The position numbers and the translations under genes were made by a program. This document shows, piece by piece, positions 60,045 through 64,000 of a DNA stretch of 64,000 nucleotides. The number at the start of each line of letters is the position of its first letter. Within the stretch, counting starts at the first letter, position 1. Under the pieces are notes generated by a model. The model was not told the origin of the DNA. It saw only the letters and a list, made by a program, of their open reading frames with translations, and did no database searches. Source of the stretch: Polytrichum commune (lineage: Eukaryota; Streptophyta; Polytrichopsida; Polytrichales; Polytrichaceae); the NCBI GenBank assembly GCA_950295325.1, contig OX485805.1, forward strand, positions 11,532,501 through 11,596,500, read 5' to 3'.

Positions 60045-60305
60045 GCATGGGGCCGGGGCCGGGTCGGTCTTGCGCCGATCTCACCCGGCCCGCCATCCTG
60101 TCCACACCAACGCCGCAGCCCAGACCAGAGCACTTATGGAGCGAGGGCCGGGCCGGGCCGGGTGATGAAGATAACGGGTCAGTACGATGTCGACCGGCCC
60201 GCGATTGTCCCTACTGAGTGGAGGGATGAGGACAGCCGGAATGGGCGGGACCGGGACCGGGACGGGGCGGGGCGAGCCGGGCCGGGTCAGGCGGACTGGG
60301 CCGCG
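60045..60305. other. GC-rich block with G-quadruplex-forming G runs
   Basis: A sharply GC-rich island within AT-rich DNA. GGGCCGGG-type runs at 60050-60067 and 60144-60166, and six consecutive G runs with 1-3 nt loops at 60243-60272. Located about 1.7-1.9 kb upstream of the SYD start codon. Overlapping ORFs here are Gly/Arg/Pro low-complexity and not credible genes. Confidence 0.7.
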
Positions 60306-61783
60306 ATGATTCCGAGCTGGCTCTCCCGGCCAAATTATTCACCGGGAAAGGACTCACTGGGAAGAATAAAGGGTGCTTGGAAAAGGGGAAATGCCATGTG
60401 CCTCAAATATAGATCATGCTTATTTTAAAAATGCAATAACAAACCATAAGGAAGGGGACCCTTTGGGAGGCATATTGGAGAGAAACATTCTTGCCACTTG
60501 GGATGGTGAAGAAACCCGAATCGAGTTCACTCCCCTCCCCGAGGACAGTAACCAAGAAGAATTTCCTTTTTTTCCCACCCCGAAATTGGGCCGTTCTCGG
60601 CCTCCCGAGTGAGTGACATGTGGCGATGCCAATCATTGAGCTAGGACCATGTTTGAGATTTTGCGCTTTCAATGTGGAAGTCAACGGCGCACATTTTCAC
60701 TTGTATTTGTACATCGGGTGGTTTCCGCATATCACGTCTCCATTCATCTATCGTGAGTGTGGTGTCGGTTTCATCCACATGTACATGACACTAATCGACC
60801 TAAATAAGGTGTGATCTGGGGGTTCTAAATAACATGGGCATAATTCCTGGCACATTCCTCCATATTATAAGATCCAGTCTTACTATGCAGTTGCACGACA
60901 GGTGGCACACATAGTTTCGGATATAAGCGGACATTGTTTGTTATCGACCGTGCTACATGTGGCGTTGGTGGGGCCAAAGTAAAGGTCAATGGTGAGACAT
61001 GTCAGCCACCAAGGGTCGTGAAAGGGGTTGCATGTTCTTTTCGTAACCCAGTCCATGCAAGCTCCCATATTCAAAAGAGAACGCTCTTCTCTATTGATTG
61101 ATGTTATGTAGTAGATTTTTGTCCATTTCCTAGACAATAAATATAGCATTTGGTTGTGTTTTCGAATTCAAGTCTACAAGGGAACTATGTGCCAATCACT
61201 ATTGGAGTAGTGAAACAATGAACTTAATTGCATCCTTAACTTCTAAATATTTTTGGAGCATGAATTGAGCCTCTCATACATATTGTATAACATGCATATA
61301 CTTTATGTTATGAAACTATGGTAGATTTTGATAGCGTGTTGTCTTTGAAGACTACACACTTGATTACCAAACACGACAATCTAAAGAAGATGAGTGAATA
61401 CATCATACCATCCAATATAAATAGAGAATGCACAAATAAAAGGAATACGGTGAAAACTTTAGGGATCAACCCCCTTTATGCCTACCCATTTGACCTCTTC
61501 GAAATGATCTTGGAAGTCCCTCTATGAATTTCAAAGATTTGACAACAATAATAGCCACATCTAATAGGCTAATACCCAATCCAACCATATAGATGTTTAG
61601 CACATCAAGTTGAAACGTACCCCGCAAAGTTTCAGCTATCCAAATATCTCCGATTAGGATGTTTTGATGTTTATGTGACGAGGTGTCCAAGAAACTAGTA
61701 TTATGCTCACAACTAACATTTTGAGTATGTTTGGATAAACTACTTGTCCAAATATGAGATGTGCACTTGTGGGGACCAAAACA

Positions 61784-61833
61784 TCAAACAACAACAACAA
61801 CAACAACAACAAAAGCAACAACAAAACAACCAC
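61784..61833 (+). repeat. CAA microsatellite
   Basis: Roughly 50 bp of CAA/ACAACA repeats with two interruptions. Confidence 0.9.
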
Positions 61834-63325
61834 AACTGCAAATGTTTGTATTTCATGTTTGCCAACCACCATGTTTGTATAATTTTGCAATCTAGTGTAT
61901 GTCATATTGGCGGTTGGGATTGTCCAAAATTCATGCTTAAATCTAAATGTACTTAAATCATAGTTTCACCTTGATTACTTAACGAGGTCCATTTTTTTTT
62001 TATATATTGAGTTTAAGTATTACACCATTATAAAAACTACTATAAATTCCAATCACATGCAACTTAAAACTACTACAAATACCACATATTGTAATTCTTG
62101 AGGGCCCTTGCTATGGAAATTGAATATTGTCGGATCATATCCCAATGTTTTGACAAAGGTAATTGTGAACCTCAAAACCCAAATCCCAAACATCCATGTG
62201 GCATGAACAATATAGAAGAAAAAAATGCAAGAAAACCCCCAAAAAATTAACACCTTAAACCTCCTAAACCAACTAGTAGGAGGGACAATTACACTAAAAA
62301 TTTAAACTGGTGAAACTTTGGAATATTTTATATGCTAAAGTTTTTTTCCAAATCTCCAAGAACATATACCCACATTTTCTAAATCAAACGCCTATAACTT
62401 ACTAAAAATGCAACATGTTAATAATTTTAAAAGTTGCTCATCCAAACCCTTCAAAAACACTCTCAATTTGGATAATTACAACCTCTAAGGCGTGTAGGGG
62501 TTAAGCATGTAGAGAGGCATGTGGATTATGGTTAGAAACTTATATACTTGTAGTCATTCAAACACATCCCTATTTTCCAGCCACCTTATTTTTCTTGGCT
62601 TTGTTCAAGTAGAACAAATAACTTTTGAGTCATGCCAAGGGCCACTTTATATTGGGACCATGAAAATCTAAGGGCTCAACTGTGGATAATGCTTTTTGAT
62701 ATCAATTTAAATTTATGTTTGTGGTTTTTGTGGGGTTTTTGTGTCTTTGTTGCATTATGTTGCACACGGATTTTGCACATATTTGTGATCTTTAATTACA
62801 TAATACAAATAGGACCTTGCTATGATTTTTTATTCAATTTCTTCTCATAATTTTATGTGCCATGTATAAACACAAAAATTACAAATTCATGGAATTTATT
62901 TGCATCCATGTTCACCCTTTCAAAATTATTACTTTATTAAGGGATACTCAAGGGCTAATCCATGCATTCAATCCTACATCAAAACAACCACTAAAAATAA
63001 TATAAATGAATGATAAAGGCCTAAACATGACAAGTGTACATCAAATTGACATAAATCTTGGAAAAACTTACACTTTTGACCCAAAAAAATCCAAGATTAA
63101 AATATGCAAGAGGAAAAAAGGGTGAGATGGAATTATTACATACACACATTCCTCTCATTCATCCAACATGAAAGCCCTAGAATAATATGCAGCATGGATT
63201 TCTTATATTTAGTTGATTTGACTCCGGAATTAGCTATAAAACACGGAATTAGTATAGCCCAAGTCATTATGGATTAATTGGACACCAATCTACAGGGGAT
63301 CAAGTTTTTATGTTGGATGGATGAT

Positions 63326-63352
63326 CTCTCCCTCTCTCTCTCTCTCTCTCCT
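63326..63352 (+). repeat. CT microsatellite
   Basis: About 27 bp of CT repeats with one interruption. Confidence 0.9.
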
Positions 63353-64000
63353 AAAATTGATTAACTTTGGTTTAGTTATGATATTGGCAACTTACTCCTC
63401 AACATGAGAGAAAGTGGGTTGGTGGTCTAGTCCAAGCCTCCCCTTGAGGGGGATTCAGTTGGGAATACCAATGTCCTTGAAGAACATTGTTTTCACAACA
63501 TCAAACATATGATTTAATGGGCCCCACACTACTCCTTGTCAACTCACATTAATTACCTTGCAATCATTGGATGGCTACTAAAGGGAGTGCCGCATGACAC
63601 TTGGTGTGACATGGCATATCATGAAGACCATTCTTAAAATTAATATGGCACATTAATCTTAATGCCACACGAAATCATATGTTTAGTGTAGTTGCCTCTT
63701 GAACTTGATAATTCTCCTTTATGACCATTGGAGCAACTTCTCATAGTTAGTGATATCATTATATTTTTCTTTTGGAAGAAGTTTTTCAAGGCGTCCATGT
63801 TGTCAATGTCAACGGTGGGTCAAATGTCTCTCAACACAATGGATGGTCATACACTTGCTTCACTACCAACATATGAGTCCTCAACAATTATCATGCGTCG
63901 CTGAAATAAAGATGGAAATCTACCGCTATGATAGATTTACATATTTCTTGATGATGCTTGATAATCTTCCAGAGATGCACTTAAAATTTGCATGAACTCT

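Larger units (their letters stand above)
60306..64000. other. Intergenic AT-rich DNA, no gene supported
   Basis: Short ORFs on both strands without motifs, homology that I can recall or splice structure. Simple repeats are listed separately. Could be the upstream region of a gene beyond the window or decayed transposon sequence. Confidence 0.45.

Noticed and set aside
59787-60428. Overlapping ORFs in and beside the GC-rich block
   Set aside because: Open in several frames because of base composition; Gly/Arg/Pro low complexity.
63410-63475. Possible second SINE head (GGTGGTCTAGTCC)
   Set aside because: A weak A-box-like match with no convincing B box or tail.

Overview
The window is nuclear DNA of a land plant. 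The evidence is a SPLAYED-type SNF2 ATPase gene with many short GT-AG introns and a dense population of plant-type transposons: CACTA elements with TNP2 and TNPA/Ptta-like genes, a MULE-like element with a SWIM motif, a non-chromodomain Ty3/Gypsy element and a tRNA-derived SINE. Short introns beside heavy repeats would fit a non-flowering lineage, but the sequence does not fix the species. All gene models and repeat boundaries were assembled by eye.

Layout. 1-7.6 kb: old, decayed repeats, including two families of diverged direct repeats, a tRNA-like sequence and a minus-strand ORF (6063-4144) broken only by seven in-frame stops. 7.65-39.5 kb: a decayed MULE-like transposase gene used as a landing site for other elements. 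A 26.6-kb CACTA element (CACTA-A, 7948-34500, target duplication GGA) sits in its N-terminal part. A 1.6-kb non-autonomous CACTA element (CACTA-C, 35985-37628, duplication GCA, carrying a SINE) sits in its catalytic part. CACTA-A itself holds a 3.0-kb CACTA element (CACTA-B, 15222-18211, duplication ATA) and an 11.6-kb Gypsy retrotransposon (18780-30421, duplication GTGAG). Removing CACTA-A or CACTA-C restores the MULE reading frame, and removing the Gypsy element restores the frame of the CACTA-A plus-strand gene, so those three insertions are supported twice.

The most unusual content is the cargo. CACTA-A encodes an apparently intact three-exon TNP2 transposase on the minus strand, a decayed TNPA/Ptta-like gene on the plus strand, and an intact two-exon minus-strand gene joining the CACTA transposase-associated CPCxxC domain to a SET (protein methyltransferase) domain. 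CACTA-B carries a U1-type zinc finger ORF followed by a decayed 2-oxoglutarate/Fe(II) dioxygenase-like ORF with an HxD...H...R signature. Two related DNA transposons, one inside the other, thus carry genes of chromatin- or nucleic-acid-modifying type. A palindromic motif (TGACTA...TAGTCA) is clustered at both CACTA-A ends, in its central divergent promoter region and inside introns of its genes.

The Gypsy element is very young: one long gag-pol ORF with all catalytic residues, and LTRs that differ only by one 46-bp repeat unit and one base that I could spot.

42.5-59 kb: the one conserved host gene, a minus-strand SYD homologue with 29 coding exons (about 2637 codons), two in-frame coding minisatellites, HSA, SNF2/helicase-C and SnAC-type regions and a short AT-hook-like tail. 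59-64 kb and 39.5-42.5 kb are intergenic DNA with a GC-rich G-run block and simple repeats but no gene that I can support.
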